Part shown: positions 28,453-35,488 of the stretch, in pieces
Layout of the letters: each line of letters opens with the position of its first letter
How positions within the stretch are numbered: the stretch's first letter is position 1
NCBI GenBank assembly: GCA_030825115.1
Contig: JAPJQL010000013.1
Span: 1-64,000 of the forward strand
Direction of reading: 5' to 3'
Origin: Lachnospiraceae bacterium
GTDB taxonomy: Bacteria > Bacillota > Clostridia > Lachnospirales > Lachnospiraceae
Length of the DNA stretch: 64,000 bases
Made by a program: the position numbers and the translations under genes
The notes under the pieces: generated by a model
Databases searched by the model: none
Seen by the model: only the letters and a program-made list of their open reading frames with translations
Told to the model about the DNA's origin: nothing

Positions 28453-29835
28453 ATGAACAAGCATTTTAAACTTATGGCTGTATTATCCACCGCAGCGGTG
28501 ATGACTGCGGTAACCCCTGATTTCGCTGCATCCATTCCGGGCCTTACGCAGACTGCGTTTGCCGCAGTTAAGAGCGGATGGGTCGAAGAGGACGGAGAGC
28601 TGCGCTACAGAGACAGCGACGGCTACTACCTGACCGACTCCTGGAAAAAACGCGACAGCGAATGGTATTACCTCAATGAAGAAGGCTTCGTAAGCCGCTC
28701 TTCCATGATTGACGAGTACTATGTAGATGAGACCGGAAAAAGGATCTACAACCAGTGGGTCAGCGTGGCAAACGAAGAAGAGTGGGACGAAGACGCTCCG
28801 GAAACTTATTGGTATTACTTTGGCAAGAACGGAAAATCCATCGTTTCCAAGTGGCAGTCCATCGACGGAAAATGGTACTACTTCAACGAAGACGGCCATA
28901 TGATGACCGGCAAACTGGAACTGGACGGATATACTTACTATCTGGGAGACGAAAAAGACGGCGTGATGAAGACCGGCTGGATCCAGCTGGAAAACGAATC
29001 CGACGACCCGGACGAAGAACTGGTATGGCACTATTTTGACAAAGACGGCAGAATGGTCATGAACCAGGTTGACCGCAAGATTGGCGGCAATTACTATACA
29101 TTTGAGAACGGCATCCTGCAGACCGGCTGGTACAAGCTGCCTGCCCAGGCTGCTGAAACAACCGATGAGACCGCATCTGCATCCAATGCAGAGAGCACCG
29201 AAAATACACAGGCACCGGCTATCGCTTCCTGGCAGTACTACGAGGAAGACGGCAAACGTGCAAACGGCTGGTATCAGATTGAAGGAGCAGAGGGAATCAG
29301 CGAAGAAGGCGAGATCTTTACCTTCTACTTTAAAAATGGCCGCCCGCACCACGCACAGACCGGCGTACAGGCATTTACCGTTGAGTCCAAAAAATACGGC
29401 TTCAACACCAGAGGCGAGATGCAGACCGGCCTGCAGGTCGTAACCTTAGAGGACGGCGGCATCGCCAACTTCTACTTCGGCGCCGACGGCGTGATGAAGA
29501 CCGGCAAACAGACCATCTATGATGAGGACCTGGACGAGAACCAGACCTGGTTCTTCTACACCGATGGCGGAAACAAGGGACAGGGCTTCCACGGCGTCCG
29601 TGACAACAACGTATTCCGTTATGGCCTGCGCCTCGATGCAGACCGTGACCTGCGCTACGCACCGGCTGACCTGGATGGAACCCTGTACCTGGTGAACACC
29701 ACCGGAACCATCCAGAAAGCATCCTCCTCTTCCAAGTCCGCCACAAAGCCGGAACTGGGAAGCGGCTACAAAGATGTGAAAGATGCAAATGATAAGATCT
29801 GGACCGTTGATACAAACGGCGTGATCCAGCAGTAA
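28453..29835 (+). CDS. Secreted cell-wall-binding repeat protein
   Basis: A 460-residue exported protein. A signal peptide ends near QTAFA (residue 37). The rest is made almost entirely of choline-binding-type aromatic repeats such as GWVEEDGELRYRDSDG, WYYFNEDGHMMTG and WHYFDKDGRMV, interrupted by a short Thr/Ala/Glu-rich linker. No catalytic domain is recognisable, so it probably coats or organises the wall. The ATG lies behind AAAAAGGAG. A TATAAT at 28376-28381 could be its -10. First of three such genes in a row (28.5, 30.9 and 31.4 kb), each ending in its own terminator. Confidence 0.88.
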   Translation: MNKHFKLMAVLSTAAVMTAVTPDFAASIPGLTQTAFAAVKSGWVEEDGELRYRDSDGYYLTDSWKKRDSEWYYLNEEGFVSRSSMIDEYYVDETGKRIYNQWVSVANEEEWDEDAPETYWYYFGKNGKSIVSKWQSIDGKWYYFNEDGHMMTGKLELDGYTYYLGDEKDGVMKTGWIQLENESDDPDEELVWHYFDKDGRMVMNQVDRKIGGNYYTFENGILQTGWYKLPAQAAETTDETASASNAESTENTQAPAIASWQYYEEDGKRANGWYQIEGAEGISEEGEIFTFYFKNGRPHHAQTGVQAFTVESKKYGFNTRGEMQTGLQVVTLEDGGIANFYFGADGVMKTGKQTIYDEDLDENQTWFFYTDGGNKGQGFHGVRDNNVFRYGLRLDADRDLRYAPADLDGTLYLVNTTGTIQKASSSSKSATKPELGSGYKDVKDANDKIWTVDTNGVIQQ

Positions 29836-29878
29836 TCTGCAAAAGCATGTTTACAAAAGATATTTCATCCGTTCAGAA

Positions 29879-29911
29879 AGGGACTTCGGCGTGCAGCCGG
29901 GGTCCTTTTTG
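29879..29911 (+). terminator. Intrinsic terminator of the repeat-protein gene
   Basis: Stem GGACTTCGGC / GCCGGGGTCC (two G-T pairs) with a 5-nt loop, followed by TTTTT, about 45 nt after the stop codon. Confidence 0.85.
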
Positions 29912-30013
29912 TATTTTTTATGTTTTTTTCTGTTTTTTTGTCATATGATTCCGATTACTGCGTTATATATTACAAACAAATACTGCTTAATTTTAAGAAG
30001 GAAGGCTTTTATC

Positions 30014-30418
30014 ATGCGAGAACTGTCAGTTTACTATTGCCCTAAGTGCGGTCGCTATGGTTATTACCAGCTGGTACGCAACGCGGTCTGCCCCAACTGT
30101 GAAGTGAAGATGACATGGTTGGACATGCGCTATCAGGATTTTATGCATCTGAGTCTCAAAGAACGGGACGAGCTGATCATCCACGAAATCGTCACCCATG
30201 ACTCATCGGTTTCCAACCGTATGATCACCGCAGCGCGTACCAATGATAACCGCCATCTGATTGCAGCCCTGAACAGCCGCATCCACGAACTTGAAGATGA
30301 TAACAAAAAACTGAACGAGACGGTCGACTGGATGCACAAAACAATCTGGGAACTTCTTGAAAAAAATAAGACCCTCGAGCATCTGCTCGAAGATCCCCCG
30401 CCCGGGCAGCCGGATTAA
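30014..30418 (+). CDS. Zinc-ribbon protein with coiled-coil C-terminus
   Basis: A 134-residue cytoplasmic protein I do not recognise. The start at 30014 gives MRELSVYYCPKCGRYGYY; a second pair CPNC follows 20 residues later, forming a four-cysteine zinc ribbon. The last 45 residues (RIHELEDDNKKLNETVDWMHKTIWELLEKNKTLEHLL) have heptad spacing of a coiled coil. Zinc ribbon plus coiled coil suggests a small adaptor or nucleic-acid-binding dimer. Its last 4 nt overlap the converging small gene on the other strand, which also encodes a coiled coil. Confidence 0.72.
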   Translation: MRELSVYYCPKCGRYGYYQLVRNAVCPNCEVKMTWLDMRYQDFMHLSLKERDELIIHEIVTHDSSVSNRMITAARTNDNRHLIAALNSRIHELEDDNKKLNETVDWMHKTIWELLEKNKTLEHLLEDPPPGQPD

Positions 30419-30564
30419 TTCTCCGGCTGTTCTTCTATGTAGCGGTTGACCAGCCGATTCAGCGTCACTCGCATCTGTGCGATAATACTCATCAGCATAT
30501 CATTATCCTCCTTCAGCTTTACATTCTCATTCCGAAGCTTTTCCATCTCACCCATCAAATCCAT
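30415..30564 (-). CDS. 49-residue coiled-coil small protein
   Basis: A small gene read directly from the minus strand: ATG at 30562-30564 behind GGAGGAG with 6-nt spacing, stop TAA at 30415-30417. The product begins MDLMGEMEKLRNENVKLKED and shows Leu/Met/Ile heptads over most of its length, so it should form a helical dimer. No family is recognised. It converges on the zinc-ribbon gene with a 4-nt overlap. The strong ribosome site and amphipathic pattern support it as real. Confidence 0.6.
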   Translation of the reverse strand: MDLMGEMEKLRNENVKLKEDNDMLMSIIAQMRVTLNRLVNRYIEEQPEN

Positions 30565-30649
30565 TTTGATCTCCTCCTTACAATTTTCAGTAACTGTTAA
30601 CCACTATAAAGCCTTTTATCCCATTTGAAAAGGGAAACAAATCGCACCG

Positions 30650-30762
30650 TTCGACATAAATTGACATTTTTCCAATAACATTTTATCGTCCTACTAGATG
30701 TATACCTGTTGTTAAAAAACAGACACAATCTCTTCCGTCCTTCCATCATTTTTTATTCGACA
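30650..30762 (-). promoter_or_regulatory. AT-rich divergent intergenic region with two possible Spo0A boxes
   Basis: The 356-nt gap between the 49-residue gene and the secreted protein gene holds two minus-strand TGTCGAA sequences (30650-30656 and 30756-30762), both exact matches to the Spo0A core TGNCGAA. Chance matches to a 7-mer in AT-rich DNA are possible. The remainder is AT-rich with no other gene seen. Confidence 0.3.
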
Positions 30763-30858
30763 AAAATTGCACAAAAAAATTTTTTATTTTTACGATTCTC
30801 GATTTCATAACAATTTTCTTACGATTCGTGCCTTTTCCTTACAATCACAGGGAAGGTA

Positions 30859-30887
30859 TTGCCAGCTATTTCCTACACTGCTATAAT
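30859..30887 (+). promoter_or_regulatory. Promoter of the small cell-wall-binding protein gene
   Basis: TTGCCA (30859-30864), a 17-nt spacer and TATAAT (30882-30887), 33 nt upstream of the ATG at 30921. Confidence 0.7.
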
Positions 30888-30920
30888 ATAGACACAAAGA
30901 TAGAGAAAGGGTGGTCTGTC

Positions 30921-31244
30921 ATGAGATACACAAGAGGATTAACCTTGGTTTTGACCCTTACCTGTCTTCTTTTAAGCGCATTCCCCGCTATGGCCGGCGA
31001 GTGGCGCAAGACGAAAGAAGATCAGTGGCAATACATTCAGGACGATGGCTCCAAAGCAACCGGCTGGCTGGAACTTGACGGCAGTCGCTACTATCTGGAT
31101 GAGAAAGGCAACCGCAAGTCCGATTACTGGCTGAAGGATGACGGTGCATGGTATTATCTGGATGAGGATGGTGTGATGGCAACCGACTGCTGGGTGGATA
31201 ACTACTATGTAGATGCCAACGGACGGTATGAGAAAAAGAGATGA
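30921..31244 (+). CDS. Small secreted cell-wall-binding protein
   Basis: A 107-residue exported protein: signal peptide (LVLTLTCLLLSAFPAMAGE, cleavage near residue 25) followed by about three choline-binding-type repeats (GSKATGWLELDGSRYYLDEKG, DDGAWYYLDEDGVMAT). There is no room for a catalytic domain. The ATG at 30921 lies behind AAAGGGTGG; the frame is open 31 codons further upstream but would lack a signal peptide and cross the promoter. A strong terminator follows. Confidence 0.85.
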   Translation: MRYTRGLTLVLTLTCLLLSAFPAMAGEWRKTKEDQWQYIQDDGSKATGWLELDGSRYYLDEKGNRKSDYWLKDDGAWYYLDEDGVMATDCWVDNYYVDANGRYEKKR

Positions 31245-31258
31245 CTGAGGAACAGCTG

Positions 31259-31293
31259 AAACAGGAATTTCCGGCGGGGATTCCTGTTTTTTA
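31259..31293 (+). terminator. Intrinsic terminator
   Basis: Perfect 9-bp stem AACAGGAAT / ATTCCTGTT with an 11-nt loop and a run of six Ts, 15 nt after the stop codon. Confidence 0.92.
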
Positions 31294-31350
31294 TTACAAT
31301 TTTCTGGCGCTCCTTAATAAATTGTAATTAATTATTCACATTTTAAGTAG

Positions 31351-31379
31351 TTGTTCCCGTCCCAAATCTGTGATATGCT
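31351..31379 (+). promoter_or_regulatory. Promoter of the 31.4 kb gene
   Basis: TTGTTC (31351-31356), a 17-nt spacer and an extended -10 TGTGA-TATGCT (ending 31379), about 50 nt before the ATG. Confidence 0.55.
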
Positions 31380-31429
31380 TTCTGTATTGGATAATACAAT
31401 ACAAGAAATCACCTGGAGGTAATAAAGTT

Positions 31430-32362
31430 ATGAAAAGAAAGTTATTGGGCGTTACCGTGATCTCCGCAGCTCTTGCAATCTCTGCAAGCATGACTGCGTT
31501 CGCAGGATGGGTACAGGATTCCAACGGCTGGGCATGGCAGAATGACAACGGCTCTTGGCGCGGAGCCGGCTGGCTGACCGACCCGGCAGACGGTTCCATC
31601 TATTATCTGGATCCGGACGGCTATATGATGACCGATACCCGTGTGGAAGGCTACCGCTTAGGACCGGACGGACGCCGGATTGAAAAGACGGAGGAAGAGA
31701 TTCAGAAGGAAGCAGAAAGAAAGCAGAAGGAAGCTTCCAGACCAAGCCCTTCCAAAGAACTGGCCGCTGCCGACCTTGCGGCACAGGCTGCTAAAAACTC
31801 CAACATTGCAGCATCCACAGCACGTCTCTCCTATCAGGCAGAGATGAAGAAGCTCATGGACGTCATCTTTATCGATGCAAGGAAGACCCTGGACCATTCC
31901 ATTCTCGGAAGCACAACCGAGGATAACCTGGAGACAACTTACCGCTATTCCTTAAACGGCAGAAACTCCATCGTATGCTCCCTTTGGAAGGTCTCCAACG
32001 CAAAGAGCTACAACTACGTGGCAAATGCCCTTGATTTAAGCTATGACCGCAACGCAGTCAGCGACGAGGCACAGGTTCAGCTTCTGGACGACACCTTCCG
32101 CCGCCTGATGGTAGCTTCCCTGGGCGAGAACACCGGCAATACCATGCTGGACAACATCTTCGCCGAGAACGCAGCAGGCAACAGCGTATTCGAATGGAGC
32201 GGCAATACCGACAGCGGGAACTATTATAATATGAAGTGCAACAACGGAACGATTTCCATTAAGGTAACCTGCAGTGAAAAGACTGCGGAGGAGATCGCGG
32301 CTGAGCAGGCTGCGGCAGAAGCTGCGGCCAATGCAGAGAATACCGGAGCTGCGGCTCAGTAA
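31430..32362 (+). CDS. Secreted protein with short wall-binding repeat and helical domain
   Basis: A 310-residue exported protein. The signal peptide ends at TAFAG (residue 26). Two aromatic repeats follow (WVQDSNGWAWQNDNGSWRGAGW, GSIYYLDPDGYMMTDTRVEGYRLGPDGRRIEK), then a charged Glu/Lys coiled-coil linker and a folded domain of about 160 residues (MKKLMDVIFIDARKTLDHSILG...) with an Ala/Glu-rich end. The folded domain is not recognised. The ATG at 31430 follows GGAGGT with 9-nt spacing. It is the third wall-binding gene in series. Confidence 0.78.
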   Translation: MKRKLLGVTVISAALAISASMTAFAGWVQDSNGWAWQNDNGSWRGAGWLTDPADGSIYYLDPDGYMMTDTRVEGYRLGPDGRRIEKTEEEIQKEAERKQKEASRPSPSKELAAADLAAQAAKNSNIAASTARLSYQAEMKKLMDVIFIDARKTLDHSILGSTTEDNLETTYRYSLNGRNSIVCSLWKVSNAKSYNYVANALDLSYDRNAVSDEAQVQLLDDTFRRLMVASLGENTGNTMLDNIFAENAAGNSVFEWSGNTDSGNYYNMKCNNGTISIKVTCSEKTAEEIAAEQAAAEAAANAENTGAAAQ

Positions 32363-32388
32363 ATAATTTCTGAATTTTATGTAATCTT

Positions 32389-32421
32389 AGAGACAGTCTT
32401 TGATGGGCTGTCTCTTTTTTT
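32389..32421 (+). terminator. Intrinsic terminator
   Basis: Perfect 8-bp stem AGAGACAG / CTGTCTCT with an 11-nt loop and a T7 tract, 27 nt after the stop. Confidence 0.9.
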
Positions 32422-32429
32422 GTTATTAG

Positions 32430-32459
32430 AAAATGCAAAAGACCTGCCAACAGCAGGTC
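32430..32459 (-). terminator. Intrinsic terminator of the lipoprotein gene
   Basis: Perfect stem GACCTGC / GCAGGTC with a 5-nt loop; on the minus strand it is followed by TTTTGCATTTT. It lies 20 nt past the lipoprotein stop, back to back with the plus-strand terminator. Confidence 0.82.
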
Positions 32460-32478
32460 TTTCCATTCCTTTATCTCA

Positions 32479-32979
32479 TTATTCGATTACAATCTCCTGA
32501 TACGTATCCCTCGGAATCTGTCCCTCATACATCGGAGTGCCATCATTCTCATACTCAGACTCTTCGTACACTTTTACATTGATATCGTTGTCCTGATACA
32601 GACCGCCGTAGGTATCCTCACCAGACTCCCCGTAAGAGAAATCCTGGACTGCTACCTGGTCATTGACACCCTTGATTGCCACCATCGCATATTCGGCAGC
32701 ATCTTCCTTACTGGTTCCGTCCTTTACAACCACGGTGATGTCCACCTGTTCATTGTCCAGATCCAGCTCTACGTCGATGCTCGACGCCACCGGATAGTCC
32801 CCATCCTCAACATAAATCTCATTCACATCCCGAATCAGCTGCTCGTTGTCCAGGACAATGTCCAGATACATGTTAAAATCCGGTCCCTGTGTCTCCTCCG
32901 GCTGTACGATATTGCTCTTGGTACATCCGCAGAGCAGAGCTGCGCATCCCAGCGCCAGTGCAAGCTTCTTTATCTTCAT
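32479..32979 (-). CDS. Small lipoprotein of unknown function
   Basis: A 166-residue lipoprotein. The start at 32979 behind GGAGGAAAAGG opens a signal sequence ending in the lipobox LLCGC; the cysteine (residue 21) would be lipidated by the Lgt/LspA pathway. The mature part is acidic, with YLDIVLDNEQLIRDVNEIYVEDGDYP and a DVELDLDNEQVDITVVVKDGTS strand pattern recalling YhcN/YlaJ-type sporulation lipoproteins, but I cannot assign it. Alone between two terminators and the sheath-tube operon. Confidence 0.75.
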   Translation of the reverse strand: MKIKKLALALGCAALLCGCTKSNIVQPEETQGPDFNMYLDIVLDNEQLIRDVNEIYVEDGDYPVASSIDVELDLDNEQVDITVVVKDGTSKEDAAEYAMVAIKGVNDQVAVQDFSYGESGEDTYGGLYQDNDINVKVYEESEYENDGTPMYEGQIPRDTYQEIVIE

Positions 32980-33100
32980 CTTACCTTTTCCTCCTAACTG
33001 TATCGCATAAACAGTTAGTATTATATACGATACCCGGATATTTGGGTAGGGGTTTTCGAAAAAAGTCAGAAAATCTTCACAAATAAAGAGCTTGAAGCAC

Positions 33101-33217
33101 TCAAACAATCATATTCATCTGCCCCGGATTCACCACCTGTATCACCCCGCCCCAACTGCACATCAACCTGCCGGTGTGATCAAGCGCCGCTGCAGTTGCC
33201 GTCGACATCACTTCCAT
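33101..33217 (-). CDS. 38-residue peptide, weakly PAAR-like (DUF4280-like)
   Basis: Read directly from the minus strand: AAGGAG, 9-nt spacing, ATG at 33217, TGA at 33101. The product contains HTGRLMCSWGGVIQVVNPGQ, which resembles the N-terminal CSFG...L.V.P segment of DUF4280/PAAR-like spike-tip proteins; the rest of that fold is absent. It begins 18 nt after the tube gene and ends the operon. It could be a truncated spike protein or a complete small cap or cargo peptide. The gene is fairly likely, the family assignment weak. Confidence 0.5.
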   Translation of the reverse strand: MEVMSTATAAALDHTGRLMCSWGGVIQVVNPGQMNMIV

Positions 33218-33235
33218 CCTGTCTTTCTCCTTGTC

Positions 33236-33673
33236 TTATGCTGTTCTGATCATTCCCTCGTGCGCCAGCTCCAGGGACTCGATCGCTATCTCGTTGGAAG
33301 TCGCGTTGAAATCCGACATCGTATATTTTGTAGGCCAGGCATTTATGATCTGCCAGGTGGCAACTTCGGCCTGCGCCTCGTCAAGCAGGCTGATTGTCAC
33401 AGTCTTTCTCGTCACCGCGCCTGTAAGACCGACCGCCAGCCAGTCATACAGTGCTTGGTTTTTGATAATCCCCTTCTTCATTGTGATACTTCCATATTTC
33501 CTGAGTCCGGCAACCTTCAGGGAAGTTTCTGTCCCCATGTCTCCCTCACGGTACTCAATCGGCTCAATGCTGGCGTCAAAGCTACTCACCTCCGAAAATC
33601 CTGCAACCTCGACACCTTCTATTGACACCTTAAAGCGAAAATTAGCGCGTGGATATTCAATCGTATCTGCCAT
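33236..33673 (-). CDS. Contractile injection system inner-tube protein (T4 gp19-like)
   Basis: A 145-residue tube subunit. The features are those of gp19/Afp1/Pvc1-type tube proteins: PRANFRFKVSIEGVEVAGFSEVSSFD at the N-terminus, GDMGTETSLKVAGLRKYGSITMKKG and IINAWPTKYTMSDFNATSNEIAIESLELAHEGM at the C-terminus. Such proteins stack as hexamers inside the sheath. Upstream by 42 nt is the sheath gene. The close fit to phage-like CIS tubes makes the call firm; host range and cargo are unknown. Confidence 0.92.
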   Translation of the reverse strand: MADTIEYPRANFRFKVSIEGVEVAGFSEVSSFDASIEPIEYREGDMGTETSLKVAGLRKYGSITMKKGIIKNQALYDWLAVGLTGAVTRKTVTISLLDEAQAEVATWQIINAWPTKYTMSDFNATSNEIAIESLELAHEGMIRTA

Positions 33674-33715
33674 ACTGTCCTTTTCTCCTTTCTTCTGCCC
33701 TGACGGGATACTCTG

Positions 33716-35440
33716 TTACTGTACATCCCCGGTCTTTTGTGTGATCCTGAAAATTATGAATTCAGCCGGTTTTACCGGAGCTACGCCGATCACGCAGATC
33801 AGCCTGCCGTTATCAATGTCATCCTGCGACATGGTACTCCGCCCCACATTTACAAAAAATGCCTCATCCGGTGTCGTACCGGCTAAAGAACCGCCTCGCC
33901 ACAGCCCGGTCAAAAACACCTCGATCGTCCTCTGGATGCGGACCCACAACACCTCGTCATTGGGCTCAAATACCGCCCAGTTCGTATTCGCCTTAATCGA
34001 CTCCTCAATAAATATAAACAGCCTGCGGACGTTGATATATTTCCAGCTTCCATCGCTGGATAACGTGCGCGCTCCCCATACCCGGATTCCCATCCCCGGA
34101 AACGCACGGATCAGATTGACGCCCCTGGGATTTAACAGATCCTGCTCTCCCTTATTGAACTGGACATCCAGTCCAACACAGGAACGCACCACTTCGTTGG
34201 CCGGCGCTTTGTACACGCCTTTTGAATTGTCGCTCCTTGCATAGATGCCCATCATAGAGCCGGACGGCGGAATTGCAATATTCCGTTTATCCAGCGGATC
34301 GAACACCAAAAGCCACGGGTGATAGAGCGCCGCATAGCTCGTGTCAAAAATATTCCGGTGGTTTAAGATGTCCTGGACCTTCTTTGCTTCTCTTGGTATG
34401 TCCAGAACCGCAAACCGGCTTGCCAGTCCTTCACAGTGGGCTGTCAGGGAAAGCTGTACATTGGGGTCTGTGACACCCGGAACCGCCATGACCGATACCA
34501 CGTCATTATCTACAAACGCCTGGATTCCGGTCCGTCTTCCTGCACCCCGGTCCTCGCCGATAAAATCTGCGGCCGTCATGGCAAGAGCATTTCCATTGCT
34601 TCCCTCTCCAAAATCCAGGGTCACCACATCGCCGCCGCCCAGCCGTGCAAACGGGGTCTCGGCACTCTCCGGCTCCGTCCCTGTATATGTCACATTCACC
34701 AGCTCTGACTTTGCCATCTTTTTTTCGATATAATTGGGCGTCTCTATGTTAAAGGACAGATTATCATAGCTCTCCACCACGTCTTCATACCGCACCACCA
34801 TATTCAGCTCACAGGTAGAGATCGTCTTGTCCGGCAGCAGGTTCTTATCCGTCACGTCTTCTTCAAATTCCTGTTCAAAGACCATGATATTGTCCTGGCA
34901 CTTCACCACCTTATTGTATATGGTCTGTGCCCCGTCCGAATATGCCACCACGTCTCCCGGGAAAAATCCCGCGCCGTTCTTTACGGAATAAGCCTTTCCC
35001 GCTGCAGTATCAAGTACCTCATAGATCTGGGTCTTCGCCTTGCTGGAAGGAGATACCTCAACGCTCAGGCTGTTGCCCCACAGCCCCGGATTCTTTGCCT
35101 CCATCCGGATTACCGGCGCTTCGGCAGGACATGAGGCTTTTGCACATGCAGCGTCCCCCGGCGCCACGCGCATGATAAACGCCCGCGATCCTCCGTTGAT
35201 AAAGAAATGCTCCACGGCATACGCCAGAAACCGGTAATCTCCGTATTCATTTTCCGACAGATAGCCGCCGTAGTTTCGCCGAAAATCCGAAAAATTAGTC
35301 ACCAGCCGGGGAAGTCCCTCAACCGGCCCCTTCTGCGCCGCACCGATAAAACCGGCCGTGCTGGTCCCCACTCCCTCCATCGGTTTTCCGCCGGAGTCAA
35401 ACTCCTCTACATATACGCCAGGTGATAAATACTCTGCCAT
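33716..35440 (-). CDS. Contractile tail sheath protein
   Basis: A 574-residue sheath subunit that contracts to drive the tube. It starts MAEYLSPGVYVEEFDSGGKPMEGVGTSTAGFIG, the classic sheath opening, and ends with the conserved C-terminal domain (LNPRGVNLIRAFPGMGIRVWGARTLSSDGSWKYINVRRLFIFIEESI). The insert between about residues 90 and 330 is the variable surface domain. The start at 35440 follows GAGAGG; 16 more upstream codons lack a site. No baseplate, ATPase, tape-measure or tail-terminator gene is found on either side, so this is a minimal sheath-tube set. Confidence 0.94.
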   Translation of the reverse strand: MAEYLSPGVYVEEFDSGGKPMEGVGTSTAGFIGAAQKGPVEGLPRLVTNFSDFRRNYGGYLSENEYGDYRFLAYAVEHFFINGGSRAFIMRVAPGDAACAKASCPAEAPVIRMEAKNPGLWGNSLSVEVSPSSKAKTQIYEVLDTAAGKAYSVKNGAGFFPGDVVAYSDGAQTIYNKVVKCQDNIMVFEQEFEEDVTDKNLLPDKTISTCELNMVVRYEDVVESYDNLSFNIETPNYIEKKMAKSELVNVTYTGTEPESAETPFARLGGGDVVTLDFGEGSNGNALAMTAADFIGEDRGAGRRTGIQAFVDNDVVSVMAVPGVTDPNVQLSLTAHCEGLASRFAVLDIPREAKKVQDILNHRNIFDTSYAALYHPWLLVFDPLDKRNIAIPPSGSMMGIYARSDNSKGVYKAPANEVVRSCVGLDVQFNKGEQDLLNPRGVNLIRAFPGMGIRVWGARTLSSDGSWKYINVRRLFIFIEESIKANTNWAVFEPNDEVLWVRIQRTIEVFLTGLWRGGSLAGTTPDEAFFVNVGRSTMSQDDIDNGRLICVIGVAPVKPAEFIIFRITQKTGDVQ

Positions 35441-35488
35441 GTACCTCTCCTTTCTGATCACTGCAATTGTCTTTTGTGCCGCCTGCAT

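Noticed and set aside
28483..29352. 289-codon minus-strand frame opposite the wall-binding protein
   Set aside because: Antisense shadow caused by the repeated aromatic codons; the plus-strand product has a signal peptide, repeats and a terminator.
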